A DNA stretch of 64,000 nt from Pseudomonadales bacterium (GCA_013215055.1 JABSRQ010000013.1:38031-102030); one strand, 5' to 3'; shown: positions 1 to 11,709, counted from the stretch's first letter. Notes: generated by a model not told the origin, from the letters alone. Program-made: numbers and translations.

Positions 1-3000
1 TGTTATCGCTGTCCGCCAGTAAATTATTCGTCGCGCTCCAGTCAAATACGTGTGAGTCGGCTGGGTTTAAATCGTCGACTGCTACGCTAATCGTCACCGG
101 ACCCTCGGCGGCACTAACGGTCGTTACCGGTAGGCTATTTTGCTCTGCGCTCAGGGTTAAGCGGGGCGCAATATTGGCTTCGGTAATGGTCAGTAGATGT
201 TGCGCGTTTACGCCCATCACCGCATTGACCGGATCGGTTAAAGTGACGATGAGTTGCTCATCACCTTCAACGATCTGATCGTCGACTATCTGTAGCACAA
301 TCTCAGCTTTAACGCCTTCTTCGATAATAACCGTTCCCGCTAGTTCGGAGGATTGTTCGGTGACATTCGAGTCGTTAGAAAGTGCATAATCCGCCAAGTC
401 GACCGTACCGCTAATACTATACGGAATCAGTACAGGGTAGACCGGCGCATTGCCAGATAAAGTTATACTCACCGTAACCAGGTTGTCTTCGCTGCTGATT
501 TGAGTTTTGCTCAACATAACCTGAGGATTAATATGAATCGTCTGAGTTGCAATAGCCCGGTTGCCCGCTGAATCCTCGGCTAACCAGTTAACCAGATGAT
601 GTCCAGGTGGCAAGTGGGTACTACTCAGATTAACTACCGCTACGTTACCGTCGACATTATCGCTAGCGCTGATATTAGTCGTCGGAACAGCTGTTAACGG
701 ACCGCGCGAATCAAGCGTGATGTCTGTGGTTAAGCTGATCACCGGTGATTCGGTATCGGTGGCGCTGAGATATTCATTCAGATTCGTCACGCCATCATTA
801 TCCGCGTCCAGATCGGCATCGGCAGGATCGTTTGGATTGAGGCCGTGATCAACTTCCCAACCATCGGGCATATCGTCATCGTCGCTATCGGCATTATTTG
901 GATCAGTCTGAGCCACGTACTCTTCACGGTTAGTCAAACCATCGTTATCCAGATCTTCCATCGCATCGCTGGCATTTTGCGGATCCAGTCCGAATTCAAT
1001 TTCCCACACATCGGGCAATCCATCGGCGTCGCTATCGGCGCTGTCACTCATTGCGGAAGTCACGAAACTGACAATTTCGCTGGTGATGGTTTCTCCCAGC
1101 AGGTTGAAGGCCGTCACCTGCGCATAATAAATAGTCGCCGGATCAAGTTTCGCCAGATTGACTTGATGATTGATGTCAGCATCGATGTTGGCTTCTTTAT
1201 CCAACAATTCATCAACGCTTCGACCATAGCTCACCTGGCCAAACGCGCTAAGCGAATTAGTCCACTGAATCTCGGCAGAGTCTGTTGAAATAAAGTTGAT
1301 GGTTGGCTGCGCGGCAAAATTGGGTACCAGTAAATTATTGACACTGGCCGAGTTAAAGTTGATCGCCGGGAATTGCGTCTGGTTGGCGTCTATATCGGCT
1401 AACACATAGCGTACTTCGTAATCGCTGTTGGGGGTTAATCCGTGGAGCACAAACAGATGCGATTGCTTTTCTTCTAATGCACCCACTGCCAACCAACTTG
1501 TGGTTCCAACAAGTCGATACTCAACCAATGCCACTGATAATTCATCAGTCAATAGCTTCAGCGTCGCTACTTCGCCAAAACCTTCAAGCACTGGCATCGC
1601 TGTGGTGACTGGCGGGGTGGTGTCAGCTTCGGCTGCGTTAGCACTTGTCACTACATCACCATTGATAAGCTGACTGGCGGTAAAACCATGATGATCGGTG
1701 GAAAAGGCGGTACAGACATAAGTGGTATTGGCTTGTAAGCCGGTCAATGTCAGGATGTGCTTTTTGGTTCGTTTAGCGTTGCTCACTTCCAGCGTACTCG
1801 ATGTGCTGGCGCACACCAAACGGGCATCGGCATTGACATCGGTGACCCAGTAAACCGTTAATCTATTGTCGGTCAGCTTTTTAATTTCGACCTCCGACAT
1901 AAAGTGTGGATTGCCCTGATGGCCTCTCACTTTAGTGCGGAATGACATGATTTCGCTCATCGCCAGATTGCCTTCTGCATCGGATGTCTGTACCTGGAAA
2001 TAATAAATCGTATCGGGCTGCAAACCGGTTACCGGCAGATTATGGAAAGTTTTTAATCCATTTTTGCTTTCGATTTGATCCAGCGCATTGGCTGAAGTAC
2101 CGATCACCAGACGCGTAGTAGCCGGTTCACTGGAATCCCATCGGATCACCACGCTTTGATGGGTGATATTCTGGATCAAGGGGCTACCGATAATAATAGG
2201 CGCGGTGGTGTCAGGCGTTGCCAAAGTGGTAAAGCTGATCGGCTGGCTAATCGTCGGCCCATTACCGTGCGCATCTGTTGATGAAACCGTTAAGGTGTAA
2301 GTAGTTTCAGGCGTGAGATCGGCTAATGGCATCGAATGCAGCTTGACTAAACTATCGTCACTGACCACGTGGTAACGCTCGGCGTCATTGTAGGAGACGC
2401 CACTGGTGGAGGCTTCATCGGTGGTCCAGATAACCGTTGCGTGGGTATCGGAAATATCGATCACCATCGGGATCAGTTGAATCACCGGCGCTGTTACATC
2501 GGGTGCGGGTAAAGTGGTGACAATGAGCGGTTGACTCACGGTCGGTCCGTTACCTTGCGCGTCGGTCACTTCGGCGACCACCGTATAAGCGGTATTCGGC
2601 GTTAAACCATCAATCACCAGTTGGTGGCATAGCGCCAATGTAGGCAGCGAAAATAAAGTGCTATCCACCGTTATAAATCCAGCCACCGGCTCATCGGCAC
2701 ACAATGACAGGGTGAATTGCTCATGCGTGATATTGGACGCGAGCGGACCTTCGAGTATTAACGGCGCTCGATAATCCGGGGTAGCCAGAGTCGTAAAGCT
2801 GGCACTCAAGGTGTCGCTGGCTCTGTCATCTTTATCTACGGAATGTACGTCTGCGAGATAAAGCGTTTCCGCATCAAGATCAGTCAAGACGACGCTGTGA
2901 TGGGTGGTTAACGGCGAAGTCTGATAACGACGTCCATTTGATAAATCAACCACACTGGTACCAGGTTTATCGCTTAGCCATTCAACCACGGCAGAGTGAT

Positions 3001-6000
3001 CGGTGATATGTTTCACAAAAGGCCCTGCAATTATTTCCGGCACGGCAAAATCGCTGTGAATTAGCCAGATATCTTCGCTGGTTTCCTGCGAGATAGAGTG
3101 GCTCACATTGGTGATCGCAAAACCTGAAAGTGCAGGCGGATTAACTGAAATATCGGTTACTTGATGGGTAAATAGGCCAAAAGCAAACGTACCATTGCTA
3201 GCTGTAACCGCATTGCTGTTGGCGCCATCACCACTGTTTTCCATATAATAGCTAATCGAGTTTTCCGAATAGGCGTGATCAATTCTCAATTTGACGCCGG
3301 GAACGATGACACCGTTGGCATCCATAGCTTTACCGGATAAAACTGACATCGGCAGTATCACATCAATTGACGTATTGGCGAAGACGCTAATATTTTTAGG
3401 CTGGTAATATACCGCAGCAAAATCTGGCACCGGATAAGTTGTTACTACATCTGTACCGTCAACTTGATTCACCGGTTGTAGATAGGGCCTCAATTGGTAG
3501 TTACCCGCTGCCACTTTAAATTCGAAATAACCATTGGCGTCGGTCAGCACCGGCGCATCGGCCAGTTGACGATTGCTCTGGTTGTGCACCGTGACCATCG
3601 TATTGTCTATAGCATTGCTTTGTTCATCTTTCAGGTAACCCGATAGTGTGAATGGCTGAGTCAAGACAAAAGTATCGGTGGTATCACCAGTGATTAAATA
3701 ATCGTTGATGAGTGTGGCGCTAACCACTTTGTTACTGAGTGGCGGAACAAAATTAATATCGGTCGCCTGATCGGTAAATATCGCCAATGAAAACTCGCCA
3801 TTAGCATCGGTTTTTGCAAGACTCACTAGCGATTTCCCCTGACTCTCCAGATAATAACCCGTATCACCGTTTCCATTCGGTTTATGCGCGATATGGCTGA
3901 TAGTCACTCGAGTATCTGCAATCGGCGAGCCGTTTGCATCGGTGGTGGTGCCGCTTAAAACAGCCATTGGTAAGACTACATCCTGTAGCGTCGCCCCAGC
4001 GACTACGACATCTTCTTCAGCGTATAAAACCGTCGCAAAATCAGGCAGTGGATAAACCGGTCTCTGGCCTTCGCCGCGTCCAAATGGATTTAGCTGGGGT
4101 TTAATTTTATAGCTGCCGGTTTCAACCTGAAATTGGAATAAGCCATTGGCGTCGGTGTAAACCGCCTGCCCCACTTGATCGCCGCTGTCCTGCTGATGCA
4201 AGCTCACTTTAGTGTTATCAATCGGGCGCCCCTGAGTATCTTGTAATACACCAGAAAGAGAAACACCTTCTACCAAAGTAAACGTTTCACTAGCGTCAGC
4301 TGCCAGGCTGTAATCACTGATAGTGGTGACGGCCAAATCAATTCTGTTTGCCGGCGGCGTTAATAGAATATCCACCGTTTGATCGGTAAACAGGGCAAAT
4401 TCAAAGTCGCCATTAGCATCGGAAAGCGCGTTACTTGCTGCGTTGGTGGCATAGTTTTCAAGGTAGTAATCCTGGGTTGTGGTTGAGAACTGATGACGGA
4501 TCGCTAGTCCTACACCTGCAACGGGGTTACCCAGGTTATCCAGCGTTTGACCAGACAGTAATGCAAACGGCAAGGTGACATCTAAAGTTGTGTCTGCGCT
4601 CAATTGAATGTTTTGCGGGCCGTGGAAAATGGCGGCATAATCGGGCACCGGATAAGCCGGAATGATTGGCCCTGTATCTGGATTAATAGCTGCCGGGTTA
4701 AAAACATCCACCAGTGGTCGTAACTTATAGGTTCCCGGCGCAACTGAAAACTCAAAATAACCGAGCGTATTGGTACGAACACTATTGCCCACCTGATTGC
4801 CGGTGGTTTGCTGGTGTAGACTGACCTGGATGTTGTCAATCACACGCCCCTGGCTATCTTTAAGATAACCGGACAGCTTTAACGCATCACCAATCAACGT
4901 AATTAAATGGACTACGTCGCGATCTGCAAGGCTAATTGGTTGCAGGGTAGGACTACTTAACCCACTACTAGCCGGTGGGGTAACGCCGATAAAATAGCCA
5001 CCGGCGAGCATATTTTCGAACAAATAGGCACCATCAGCAGGCGTGGTGACCGAATCTAAAAATTGTTTCTGGTTGTTGTAAATGGCCACTTCTGCGCCTG
5101 TAACAGGAATACCTTCACCGCTAATAATTCCGCTCAGGCTGATGCCTACGGGCACTACCGGTGGCGGCGTTATAATTTCTGGAACATCACACGCATCGCC
5201 GATGCCGTTATTGTCTCGGTCGGCTTGATCGGTATTGGGGATCAGCGGGCAATTATCGATATCGTCCAGTATGCCGTCATTATCAAAATCATTATCCGGA
5301 ACTAATGGTGTGTCACACGCATCGCCTATGCCATCATTGTCAGTATCCAGTTGGTCGGGATTAGCATTCACTGGGCAATTGTCGACGTCATTTAAAATGC
5401 CGTCTTTATCAAAGTCGTTGTCGATCACATCGGGCGTATCACAGGCATCGCCTGCGCCGTCATTATCGCTATCGAGTTGATCTGGATTAGGCGTTAATGG
5501 GCAATTGTCCACCTCATTTAAAACACCGTCATTGTCAAAATCATTGTCAAAATGAAGCGTGGTGAAGTTGATGATTTCACTGGTGGTTTTTTCGCCGAGA
5601 ATATTAAACGCATCAACCTGCAGGTAATAAACGGTATTGGCATCCAGGTTGTGCAGAGTGAGGCTATGGTCGCTGACGTAAGAATTATCCGCACGGTGGT
5701 TGACTAAATTAGTGGCTACTTTACCGTAACGAATATTGCCGCTAGATGGCTGCAAAGTTCTCCAGCTAACGGTAGCACTGTGTTCACCAATGTTGCTGAT
5801 AACCGGTTGCAAAGTAAATATGCAATCAGGGATCGCCTCTGGCGCAACTGTACTAAAATTACCCCCTGGGCATTGTGTGCTATTACCGGCGATATCGGTC
5901 AGGGTGACCTGTTGTTCGTACTCCGTTTCAGGCAGTAATCCGGTTAACAACAGTGCGTCCTGAGTGGCTAGGTTGAGCGTGCCGTTTTGCAACCAGTCGG

Positions 6001-9000
6001 CGCTATTAAGCTGGCGATAATTGACTGCCGCGGTGGTCAGTTCATTTGAGCCCCAGCTAATTTGCGCGGAATCGACAAAACCGGTCACGGAAGGCTCTGG
6101 GGTACACACTGGCGCTTCGGTATCGGGTATATCTGCCGTTGTGCCTCTTAGTGGCGCGCTGACGATATTACCGTTGATATCTGATGAATAGACTCTACAG
6201 GAATAAATTGTGCTGGCATCTAAACCCGTCAGCGTTAGCAGGTGTGATGTAACTCGCTGTGGATCACTAATTTCGAAAGTAATTTTCTCAACCGGTGGTG
6301 GTGGTGTGGGTATCGTGGGTATCTCAGTATCACCATCGAATTCGACATTAAGCAATAAATTGGGTGAACCATTTAAGCTGCTGATTTTATTTGCAATCGC
6401 ATATCCCTTAAGGCTGAATGTGACCTCGGCGGGGCTTGCATCGGGATGTGCCTGTAAATATAGCGCGATCGCGCCCGCTACATGGGGTGCTGCCATCGAT
6501 GTACCGCTAATGGTATTGGTGCCGCCGTTACTCCAGGTGGAAGTAATACCTGAACCTGGGGCAAATATATCTATGCATGAGCCCCAGTTGGAAAAGCCGG
6601 AACGGCTATCGGCTGAAGTTGACGAGGCAACGGTAATGGCCGCTGGGACTTTGTTAGGTGAGCCAGAGCAGGCGTTAATATTTGAATTACCCGCTGCAAC
6701 CGCAAATGTAATGCCAGCGTTAATCGCTCTATTGACGGCGGCGTCAAGCGCGGCAGAGTTGCCTCCACCCAGGCTCATATTAGCGACCGCAGGAAATTTG
6801 GCATTAGCGGTTACCCAATCGATACCCGCGATCACACCAGAACTGGTACCTGAGCCGCTACAGCTTAGAACTCTTATTGCAGTGAGTGTTACATTTTTCG
6901 CTACACCCCAGGTAGTGCCACCAACGGTGCCAGCCACATGTGTGCCGTGTCCATTACAATCGGAGGCGTCAGCATCGTTATCGATGAAATCCCAACCACT
7001 GACGGCGCGTCCGCCAAAATCGCTATGGGAGGTGAGTATGCCGGTATCGATGATATAAGCATTAACACCACTACCGTCCAGCGCGTAGTTGAAATCATTG
7101 TTGAGCGGTAAGTCTGCCTGGTCGATGCGATCCAGGCCCCAGGTCGCACCATTTTGAGTCGCAGTAGCATGCATAATCTGGTCTTGCTCTATCAGCAAAA
7201 TACGCGGATCTTGGCGTAGTGTGTGTAACTGTGCGGCATTCATTTTAAGCACAAAGCCCGGAACGCCATTTGAATAGTGGCGTAAAGTTTTGCCTTTGAC
7301 TTTGCGGGAAATTTCACCCGCCAAGGCTCTAACAGAAGTCTTGCGTTGAGCGCGGGAATGTCTTGCTGATAGTCCGTTTGTCGAAACGCTGGTTTGTTCT
7401 TTCAGTAGAACGATATATTGATCGGCTATCGATTGAGTAGGCGCAACCGAATAAAATGGTGCCAATTGGGCGGTAGCTGAAAAAGAGTCACCCGAAAAAG
7501 CGTCTGCTGTGCCTTGACTGCCTTGCTCTGCTTCACACACCAGGCGACTATCGGCATCAAGATTGGTCTGCCAACTGACAGTGAGTGAATTGGTGCTGGC
7601 ATTTTCGACATCAGGCCCTGCGATAATGCTAAACGTTACCGGTATTGTTCCTGGTTTAAGCGTCTTAAATGACAGCACATCGCTGGTGACTGTATTGCCG
7701 GCAAGATCAGCCGATTCGACTCGGAAAAAATAGATTGTATCCGCCGACAGGTTGAAGACAGGTACACGGTGTTCGGTGTCAAATCCAGTAAGGCTAAATG
7801 TTTGATCAAGCGCATTATCGGCTAGCCCCAATAAAACCCGATGTGAAGCTGATTCATTGGTTGTCCACAGAATATCAGCGCTGTTAGTGGTAATATTTTC
7901 AACAAAAGGGCCGGCGATTATTTGTGGCGCGGAGGTATCGGGCAGAGCCAAAGTGGTGAACTCAACTGGCGCAGAAATACTCGGCCCATTGCCAGCGGCA
8001 TCGGTGGATGAGGCGGTCAAAGTATAAGTGGTACTGGCGCTCAATCCGCTTAAGTACATGGTGTGAGTGGTCACCAGCGCTTCGTCTGCTAGCGAATTGT
8101 CGCTGCTGCCATCGGAATAGGAGACGCCGCTGGTCGACGCTTCATTGGTGGTCCAAGACACAATCGCGGTTGATTGGCTAATGTCGGTAACGATCGGTCC
8201 TGTTATCTCCGGTGGTGATATATCCAGATCAAATAGTGTGGTCACGGTTAATGGTTCGCTGGTTACAGGACCATTGCTGGCAATATCGCTGATTGCGACA
8301 ACCACGGTGTATTGGGTACGCGGCGTTAGACCGGTGACGACAAACTGATGACATATAGCAGCGCTGTCTAAAGTGAAATCAGTAGTAAGCAAAGTGCCAG
8401 TGGTATCGACGGTAATAATCGCGGTGACCGGCTCGTCGGCGCAAAATGAAACGGTGAATTTGTCGTAGTCAATCGAACTGATGGTTGGCCCGCTGACAAA
8501 GCTAGGTAAAGTCGAGTCGGGTAGAGTCAGGGTTCTAAAATTAGCCGGTAACGGCGTAGACGTTAAGCCATTGCCATCGGTAGCGGAAACCATAGTAGCG
8601 TAGTCGGTATCGGGGGTTAATCCGGTTAACAAGACTGAATGAGATGTCGTTAACGGATCCAGGGTAAAAGTAGCACCACCGGCAATGACTACCGTACTGT
8701 TGGAGGCTTTATCAGTCTCCCACTCGATCACTGCTGACATATCAGTTATGTTTTTTACTAAGGGGCCTGAAATAATTTTTGGCGGCGCTAAATCTACCGG
8801 TGGAATTGGGTCTGTGGTAAAACTAATAGTGTCACTACTGGTCATCACACCTTTAGAATTGAATGCGTCTACTTGTAAAAAATAAGTGGTTTCGGCTTGC
8901 AGATTATTTAAAACAACCGCATGAGAAGCTTTAAAATCAGAGTCCGATTCAACGTCATCCATTGTGCTGTCTGTCAGACCAAAGCGAACCTGGCCGAGGG

Positions 9001-11530
9001 ATACGCGCTCGGTTGACCAATTAACCGTGGCGGTAAAATGTCCAATATCGGTAACAAAGGGCTGGATTGAAAAAACCGGTGCGGGCAGTTCTGGTGAAGG
9101 TTCTTCAGGCGTAGTAGCTTCTGGGCCGGAATTAAATTCACCCGAGGCACAATCGGCACTATTGCCGACGGCATCGGTCAGGCTGACTTGATGCTCATAA
9201 TCAGTATCGGGTGACAGTCCGGTTAATAGCCCAAAACCTGTTTTGGTTAATGTTGAGTGACTGGTTTTCAACCACTGACTAGCCCCTTTTTCGCGGTAGT
9301 TAACTGTTGCGGTGGCCAACTCATCACTTTGCCAGCTAATTTCGGCAAAATTAACAAAACCTTGCGCGATTGGTGGCGCGATACACTGCGGTGGGGTCGA
9401 ATCAACTTCCTCGGTGGTTAATGCACCGAACATTATGCTGGCGACCTTGCCTGAAATATCCGTTGAATAAATCACACAACGATAACCGGTATTAAACTCT
9501 AAACCGATCAGCGTAATAATGTGATTTTTGCTGAGTTCAATTTTATTGACTTCACTGCTGCCGTTGGTCGACTCACAGATCAAACGACTATCGGCATACA
9601 GGTTGGTTCTCCAACTTACAGTAATGCTGTTGCCGGTTAATCTTTCGATCACAGCTTGTGAAATGATTTCCAGGACGCTAGACGATCCCGCTGTACGGGT
9701 AGTGAATGATGTGACGTTACCGCTTGTTTTATTAGCAGCGAGATCGCTAGATTCGACCGCAAAATAATAGGTGATTGCTGGTAAGAGGTTGGTGAGGGCT
9801 AAGTGATGTGAAGTTGAGAAACCGGGAGATGTTTCTACCCGACTAAGGTTATTGGCCGCTGTGCCGATAAAAACAACGGTGGATGAAGATTCATCGGTTT
9901 GCCAGCTTATCATCGCACTCGTATTTGAGATATCTTCCACTAACGCGCGGCCAATCAATAATGGCGCAGCGGTATCGGGTGCTGATCTAGTTACAAACTG
10001 GCTTGCTTGAGGCTGGGTTGCACTATTGCCAGAAGCATCTTTTGATGTAACCGTTAAATGATAAGTTGTACTCGCCGCTAAACCCGTGATTTGGGCTGAG
10101 TGCTCGGTGACCAGAGTGGTATCGTTCTGCACTCGATAATGAGTACCGTTATTAAATGAAATGCCGCTGCTAGTGGGTTCATTTGTGGTCCACCTTACTA
10201 CTGCAGCAGCGTCAGATATATCGGTAATAGTAGGACCCGCGGTAATTAACGGTGGATTCAGATCGGCTGCGGCCAGTGTTTTCACGCTAGTGACCAGACT
10301 TGCTGTTGGGCCGTTGCCGGCGATGTCGGTAATCTGCGCTGAAACGGCATACGACTGATTAGAATTGAGATTGCTAATAGTCAGCTCATGGCAACTAGCA
10401 AGCTCATTGAGTAAGTAATCAACATTATCGACAACAAACGTCCCGCTGACCGGTTCATTAGCACAAAAGGCCATTGTGATTTGAGTTTCAGCAATGGCGG
10501 TTATTGTTAGCGGTTGAATAAACTGAGGGGCTAAAGAATCTGCATTGCTCGCGGTCGTAAATGTAGCGCTTGCCGTTGTTGAGCTATTATTGTATTCGTC
10601 AGTCGTATTAACCTGAACGCTGTAATTTGTGCCTGGAGCTAGATCTGTAATCACTACGCTGTGTTGGGTTTTCAGTTGATCATAGGTAAATGTCTCACCG
10701 CCGATTAGTTGAGTCACACTGGTCACAGGCTCATCGGTTTGCCATTCAATCACGGCCGTATGGTCGGTAATATTCGTTACATAAGGCCCTGCAATAATTT
10801 TTGGATTCAACTGGTCAACAAGCATTAATTCCTGATCAAGATTATGGCTGCTGTTAATAGCATAATTTGAACGTACAAAAGCACCAAAGCCGCTTGCAAC
10901 AGGTGGTGTATAGGTAATGTTGTACAAACAGTTGGGGCTACCCGAAGCGATGCAGGTGTTTGTAGAAAATAGCAACATAACATAGTTGCCATCAATATCG
11001 GTGCGAACACTGCCGTTATCATGGGTTAAACTTTGTTGTGATAGTTCCAGTAGCGGGCCTTGCTCGGGGCCAGCCCAGCTGATGTTGGTTGCAATATCGA
11101 CATTGGCAATGGGGCTGTTATTACTATCAACCACTTTTCCGGACAAAACCACAAAATCAAACTGGGAATCACGGATTGTATCGGTGATAACCACAAAATC
11201 TTCAGTACTAATGATAGTATCAGGCGCGCCTACTAGGGAAACATCTGACGCATTAAAATAAGAAAGAAGTATAAAATTGCCCGGCGAGACTGTCCACGCA
11301 TAGGCGCCATCAGCGCCGACCTTTATGATATCGCCAACCTGAATAAAACTACCGTTTTGTAATACTTGAATAAGCCTTGCATTAGCGCCTTCTATTGGAT
11401 TGCCCAGCTGGTCTTTGACCACGCCGCTGAGATTTTCAGCTTGAAGCGCAAAAGAAAAAATCGAAAATAGGAAGGCGAGGACAATCGCTGAGATCCTGGC
11501 TTTAATAAAAGCCAATAGTCTTATAATCAT
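1..11530 (-). CDS. Giant secreted FN3-repeat protein with a nested subtilisin-like (S8) protease; 3' end outside window
   Basis: One frame stays open from an ATG at 11530 to the window edge, giving at least 3,843 residues. SD GGAGAG lies 7 nt before the start. Order seen: signal peptide (cleavage near FALQA/EN), two Ig-like or carboxypeptidase-regulatory-like domains (to ~residue 240), FN3 block 1, FN3 block 2 with an inserted I9 propeptide and S8 protease, thrombospondin type 3 repeats, three ~205-residue carboxypeptidase-regulatory-like repeats, FN3 block 3, more calcium-type repeats, then HYR/Calx-beta-like sequence. The protease triad is Asp1495 (IIDTG), His1528 (NGHGTHV) and Ser1678 (GTSMAAP). 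No C-terminal anchor or secretion signal is visible because the gene is cut. By family it should be exported and act as a protease, adhesin or both. A candidate c-di-GMP riboswitch precedes it. The reading and protease call are firm; the biological role is inferred. Confidence 0.9.
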   Translation of the reverse strand, partial: MIIRLLAFIKARISAIVLAFLFSIFSFALQAENLSGVVKDQLGNPIEGANARLIQVLQNGSFIQVGDIIKVGADGAYAWTVSPGNFILLSYFNASDVSLVGAPDTIISTEDFVVITDTIRDSQFDFVVLSGKVVDSNNSPIANVDIATNISWAGPEQGPLLELSQQSLTHDNGSVRTDIDGNYVMLLFSTNTCIASGSPNCLYNITYTPPVASGFGAFVRSNYAINSSHNLDQELMLVDQLNPKIIAGPYVTNITDHTAVIEWQTDEPVTSVTQLIGGETFTYDQLKTQHSVVITDLAPGTNYSVQVNTTDEYNNSSTTASATFTTASNADSLAPQFIQPLTITAIAETQITMAFCANEPVSGTFVVDNVDYLLNELASCHELTISNLNSNQSYAVSAQITDIAGNGPTASLVTSVKTLAAADLNPPLITAGPTITDISDAAAVVRWTTNEPTSSGISFNNGTHYRVQNDTTLVTEHSAQITGLAASTTYHLTVTSKDASGNSATQPQASQFVTRSAPDTAAPLLIGRALVEDISNTSAMISWQTDESSSTVVFIGTAANNLSRVETSPGFSTSHHLALTNLLPAITYYFAVESSDLAANKTSGNVTSFTTRTAGSSSVLEIISQAVIERLTGNSITVSWRTNLYADSRLICESTNGSSEVNKIELSKNHIITLIGLEFNTGYRCVIYSTDISGKVASIMFGALTTEEVDSTPPQCIAPPIAQGFVNFAEISWQSDELATATVNYREKGASQWLKTSHSTLTKTGFGLLTGLSPDTDYEHQVSLTDAVGNSADCASGEFNSGPEATTPEEPSPELPAPVFSIQPFVTDIGHFTATVNWSTERVSLGQVRFGLTDSTMDDVESDSDFKASHAVVLNNLQAETTYFLQVDAFNSKGVMTSSDTISFTTDPIPPVDLAPPKIISGPLVKNITDMSAVIEWETDKASNSTVVIAGGATFTLDPLTTSHSVLLTGLTPDTDYATMVSATDGNGLTSTPLPANFRTLTLPDSTLPSFVSGPTISSIDYDKFTVSFCADEPVTAIITVDTTGTLLTTDFTLDSAAICHQFVVTGLTPRTQYTVVVAISDIASNGPVTSEPLTVTTLFDLDISPPEITGPIVTDISQSTAIVSWTTNEASTSGVSYSDGSSDNSLADEALVTTHTMYLSGLSASTTYTLTASSTDAAGNGPSISAPVEFTTLALPDTSAPQIIAGPFVENITTNSADILWTTNESASHRVLLGLADNALDQTFSLTGFDTEHRVPVFNLSADTIYFFRVESADLAGNTVTSDVLSFKTLKPGTIPVTFSIIAGPDVENASTNSLTVSWQTNLDADSRLVCEAEQGSQGTADAFSGDSFSATAQLAPFYSVAPTQSIADQYIVLLKEQTSVSTNGLSARHSRAQRKTSVRALAGEISRKVKGKTLRHYSNGVPGFVLKMNAAQLHTLRQDPRILLIEQDQIMHATATQNGATWGLDRIDQADLPLNNDFNYALDGSGVNAYIIDTGILTSHSDFGGRAVSGWDFIDNDADASDCNGHGTHVAGTVGGTTWGVAKNVTLTAIRVLSCSGSGTSSGVIAGIDWVTANAKFPAVANMSLGGGNSAALDAAVNRAINAGITFAVAAGNSNINACSGSPNKVPAAITVASSTSADSRSGFSNWGSCIDIFAPGSGITSTWSNGGTNTISGTSMAAPHVAGAIALYLQAHPDASPAEVTFSLKGYAIANKISSLNGSPNLLLNVEFDGDTEIPTIPTPPPPVEKITFEISDPQRVTSHLLTLTGLDASTIYSCRVYSSDINGNIVSAPLRGTTADIPDTEAPVCTPEPSVTGFVDSAQISWGSNELTTAAVNYRQLNSADWLQNGTLNLATQDALLLTGLLPETEYEQQVTLTDIAGNSTQCPGGNFSTVAPEAIPDCIFTLQPVISNIGEHSATVSWRTLQPSSGNIRYGKVATNLVNHRADNSYVSDHSLTLHNLDANTVYYLQVDAFNILGEKTTSEIINFTTLHFDNDFDNDGVLNEVDNCPLTPNPDQLDSDNDGAGDACDTPDVIDNDFDKDGILNDVDNCPVNANPDQLDTDNDGIGDACDTPLVPDNDFDNDGILDDIDNCPLIPNTDQADRDNNGIGDACDVPEIITPPPVVPVGISLSGIISGEGIPVTGAEVAIYNNQKQFLDSVTTPADGAYLFENMLAGGYFIGVTPPASSGLSSPTLQPISLADRDVVHLITLIGDALKLSGYLKDSQGRVIDNIQVSLHQQTTGNQVGNSVRTNTLGYFEFSVAPGTYKLRPLVDVFNPAAINPDTGPIIPAYPVPDYAAIFHGPQNIQLSADTTLDVTLPFALLSGQTLDNLGNPVAGVGLAIRHQFSTTTQDYYLENYATNAASNALSDANGDFEFALFTDQTVDILLTPPANRIDLAVTTISDYSLAADASETFTLVEGVSLSGVLQDTQGRPIDNTKVSLHQQDSGDQVGQAVYTDANGLFQFQVETGSYKIKPQLNPFGRGEGQRPVYPLPDFATVLYAEEDVVVAGATLQDVVLPMAVLSGTTTDANGSPIADTRVTISHIAHKPNGNGDTGYYLESQGKSLVSLAKTDANGEFSLAIFTDQATDINFVPPLSNKVVSATLINDYLITGDTTDTFVLTQPFTLSGYLKDEQSNAIDNTMVTVHNQSNRQLADAPVLTDANGYFEFKVAAGNYQLRPYLQPVNQVDGTDVVTTYPVPDFAAVYYQPKNISVFANTSIDVILPMSVLSGKAMDANGVIVPGVKLRIDHAYSENSISYYMENSGDGANSNAVTASNGTFAFGLFTHQVTDISVNPPALSGFAITNVSHSISQETSEDIWLIHSDFAVPEIIAGPFVKHITDHSAVVEWLSDKPGTSVVDLSNGRRYQTSPLTTHHSVVLTDLDAETLYLADVHSVDKDDRASDTLSASFTTLATPDYRAPLILEGPLASNITHEQFTLSLCADEPVAGFITVDSTLFSLPTLALCHQLVIDGLTPNTAYTVVAEVTDAQGNGPTVSQPLIVTTLPAPDVTAPVIQLIPMVIDISDTHATVIWTTDEASTSGVSYNDAERYHVVSDDSLVKLHSMPLADLTPETTYTLTVSSTDAHGNGPTISQPISFTTLATPDTTAPIIIGSPLIQNITHQSVVIRWDSSEPATTRLVIGTSANALDQIESKNGLKTFHNLPVTGLQPDTIYYFQVQTSDAEGNLAMSEIMSFRTKVRGHQGNPHFMSEVEIKKLTDNRLTVYWVTDVNADARLVCASTSSTLEVSNAKRTKKHILTLTGLQANTTYVCTAFSTDHHGFTASQLINGDVVTSANAAEADTTPPVTTAMPVLEGFGEVATLKLLTDELSVALVEYRLVGTTSWLAVGALEEKQSHLFVLHGLTPNSDYEVRYVLADIDANQTQFPAINFNSASVNNLLVPNFAAQPTINFISTDSAEIQWTNSLSAFGQVSYGRSVDELLDKEANIDADINHQVNLAKLDPATIYYAQVTAFNLLGETITSEIVSFVTSAMSDSADSDADGLPDVWEIEFGLDPQNASDAMEDLDNDGLTNREEYVAQTDPNNADSDDDDMPDGWEVDHGLNPNDPADADLDADNDGVTNLNEYLSATDTESPVISLTTDITLDSRGPLTAVPTTNISASDNVDGNVAVVNLSSTHLPPGHHLVNWLAEDSAGNRAIATQTIHINPQVMLSKTQISSEDNLVTVSITLSGNAPVYPVLIPYSISGTVDLADYALSNDSNVTEQSSELAGTVIIEEGVKAEIVLQIVDDQIVEGDEQLIVTLTDPVNAVMGVNAQHLLTITEANIAPRLTLSAEQNSLPVTTVSAAEGPVTISVAVDDLNPADSHVFDWSATNNLLADSDN
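750..1060 (-). repeat. Calcium-binding aspartate-rich repeats (second cluster)
   Basis: Following FN3 block 3 the protein reads [19 protein letters not shown], then [38 protein letters not shown] and [15 protein letters not shown]. This alternating DGxPDxWE / DGLTNxEE pattern is typical of TSP3-like, dockerin-like repeats common in large marine bacterial exoproteins. Beyond it come HYR-like and Calx-beta-like sequences before the window ends. Confidence 0.8.
1040..3040 (-). repeat. FN3 superblock, copy 3
   Basis: The seven-unit order is repeated about 2.5 kb further along the coding strand: [14 protein letters not shown] (a), LCADEPVAG (b), [13 protein letters not shown] (c), the unit d strand near 2195, [11 protein letters not shown] (e) without any insertion, [14 protein letters not shown] (f) and FGQVSYG (g). 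Unit f has lost the cysteines seen in copies 1 and 2, so this copy is the more diverged. Its intact unit e is the reference that shows where the protease was inserted in copy 2. Confidence 0.8.
3050..5165 (-). repeat. Three ~205-residue carboxypeptidase-regulatory-like repeats
   Basis: After a first half-unit near 5150, a pair of Ig-like, carboxypeptidase-regulatory-type domains is repeated three times with a period of about 615 bp. The anchors are [15 protein letters not shown] near 4876, [15 protein letters not shown] near 4261 and [15 protein letters not shown] near 3648. Each is followed by a (Y/L)FxFxVxxGxY strand, then a P(V/L)PDFA-type segment, and a second domain with YYLE or YYME and FALFTDQ-like strands. 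Such domains are extracellular stalk modules. No catalytic role is expected. Confidence 0.75.
5180..5560 (-). repeat. Thrombospondin type 3 calcium-binding repeats (first cluster)
   Basis: Three tandem units read DxDxDNDGI(L/G)xxxDNCP followed by NPDQLDxDNDGxGDACD. This is the classical thrombospondin type 3 pattern, with regularly spaced Asp/Asn residues and a conserved Cys pair per unit. They separate FN3 block 2 from the carboxypeptidase-regulatory-like repeats, suggesting a Ca2+-stiffened hinge. Calcium binding is inferred from the motif. Confidence 0.85.
5565..8780 (-). repeat. FN3 superblock, copy 2, carrying the protease insertion
   Basis: Units a-g recur in the same order: [12 protein letters not shown] (a), FCADEPV (b), [11 protein letters not shown] (c), [11 protein letters not shown] (d), [10 protein letters not shown] (e), [12 protein letters not shown] (f) and the GNIRYG strand (g). 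The span is about 3.2 kb. Subtracting the ~1.2 kb protease leaves about 2.0 kb, the same as copies 1 and 3. It abuts copy 1 directly, so these two are tandem. Confidence 0.8.
6305..7495 (-). other. Subtilase module (I9 propeptide + S8 catalytic domain) inserted within an FN3 domain
   Basis: About 400 residues interrupt FN3 unit e of block 2. The insert begins near residue 1345. An inhibitor-I9-like propeptide (starting around [10 protein letters not shown], ~residue 1367) is followed by a proteinase-K-like catalytic domain with Asp1495, His1528 and Ser1678, ending near a proline-rich linker (PTIPTPPPP). The FN3 sequence then resumes with its second half ([10 protein letters not shown]). The uninterrupted unit e in blocks 1 and 3 shows the two flanks belong to one domain. 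A cysteine pair conserved in all three unit e copies brackets the insert here (Cys1332 and Cys1778). The prodomain suggests autocatalytic maturation, which could cut the giant chain in two. The cleavage is inference. Confidence 0.85.
8790..10805 (-). repeat. FN3 superblock, copy 1 (seven FN3 units a-g)
   Basis: Seven consecutive FN3-type units of about 90-100 residues each. Each shows a (T/S)xWxT(N/D)E-like strand, a TxL(x)GL turn and a Tx(Y/T)xxxVxxxD strand. Unit a opens with [12 protein letters not shown], unit b has FCANEPV with a second Cys before the GL turn, unit e has RLICES and YRCVIYS, and unit f has a CIAPP start. The same order recurs in copies 2 and 3, so the seven-unit block, not the single domain, is the unit that was duplicated. 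Confidence 0.8.
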
Positions 11531-11535
11531 GCAGT

Positions 11536-11541
11536 CTCTCC
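11536..11541 (-). promoter_or_regulatory. Ribosome binding site of the giant gene, in a short hairpin
   Basis: GGAGAG sits 7 nt before the ATG at 11530 and fixes the start. Just upstream is TCTC, so TCTC-TTTG-GAGA can fold and cover the SD. This is a possible translational switch element downstream of the riboswitch aptamer; the switching is inference. Confidence 0.5.
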
Positions 11542-11628
11542 AAAGAGAAGAAATTTTTGATTTTAACGAACTAAGGACAACCGCTAGGACAAAACAAGAT
11601 CGCGTAGTTAACTATTATAGCTTGTTCT

Positions 11629-11709
11629 GGCAACCCCGCCGTCATAGGTGAAAAATTCACCCTTAGACCGGTAGCTTTTCGGACCTGGTCTTTCAATCCA
11701 GGCAGCCCC
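11629..11709 (-). ncRNA. Candidate cyclic-di-GMP-I (GEMM) riboswitch aptamer
   Basis: On the minus strand the leader of the giant gene contains, in order, GGGGCTGCC, a hairpin CCTGG-ATTGAAAGA-CCAGG with a GAAA-type loop, CGAAAAGCTACCGGTCTAAGG, a hairpin GGTGAA-TTT-TTCACC, and TATGACGGCGGGGTTGCC. This matches the layout of GEMM class I aptamers (two parallel helices, AAAGC, CCGGnCTAA, GCGGGGTTnCC closing strand). Departures are a shortened GGCAAACC segment and CCGAAAAGC instead of ACGCAAAGC. It ends about 98 nt before the start codon. The positions corresponding to Vc2 G20 and A47 appear to be G and A, which favours c-di-GMP, but I aligned this by eye. Confidence 0.72.

Noticed and set aside
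845..1288. 147-codon plus-strand ORF near the left edge
   Set aside because: The minus strand here encodes clear calcium-binding and FN3 repeats; the plus-strand product is Ile/His-rich with no family features.
6210..7058. 282-codon plus-strand ORF opposite the protease region
   Set aside because: It is antisense to the S8 domain whose motifs are unmistakable, has no recognisable protein features, and arises from the repetitive Gly/Ala/Thr coding of the minus strand.
1..11530. Possible CRISPR array or tandem DNA repeat array
   Set aside because: The periodicity is at protein-domain scale (~270-300 bp, ~615 bp, ~2 kb) with diverged DNA, with no short identical repeats and spacers.
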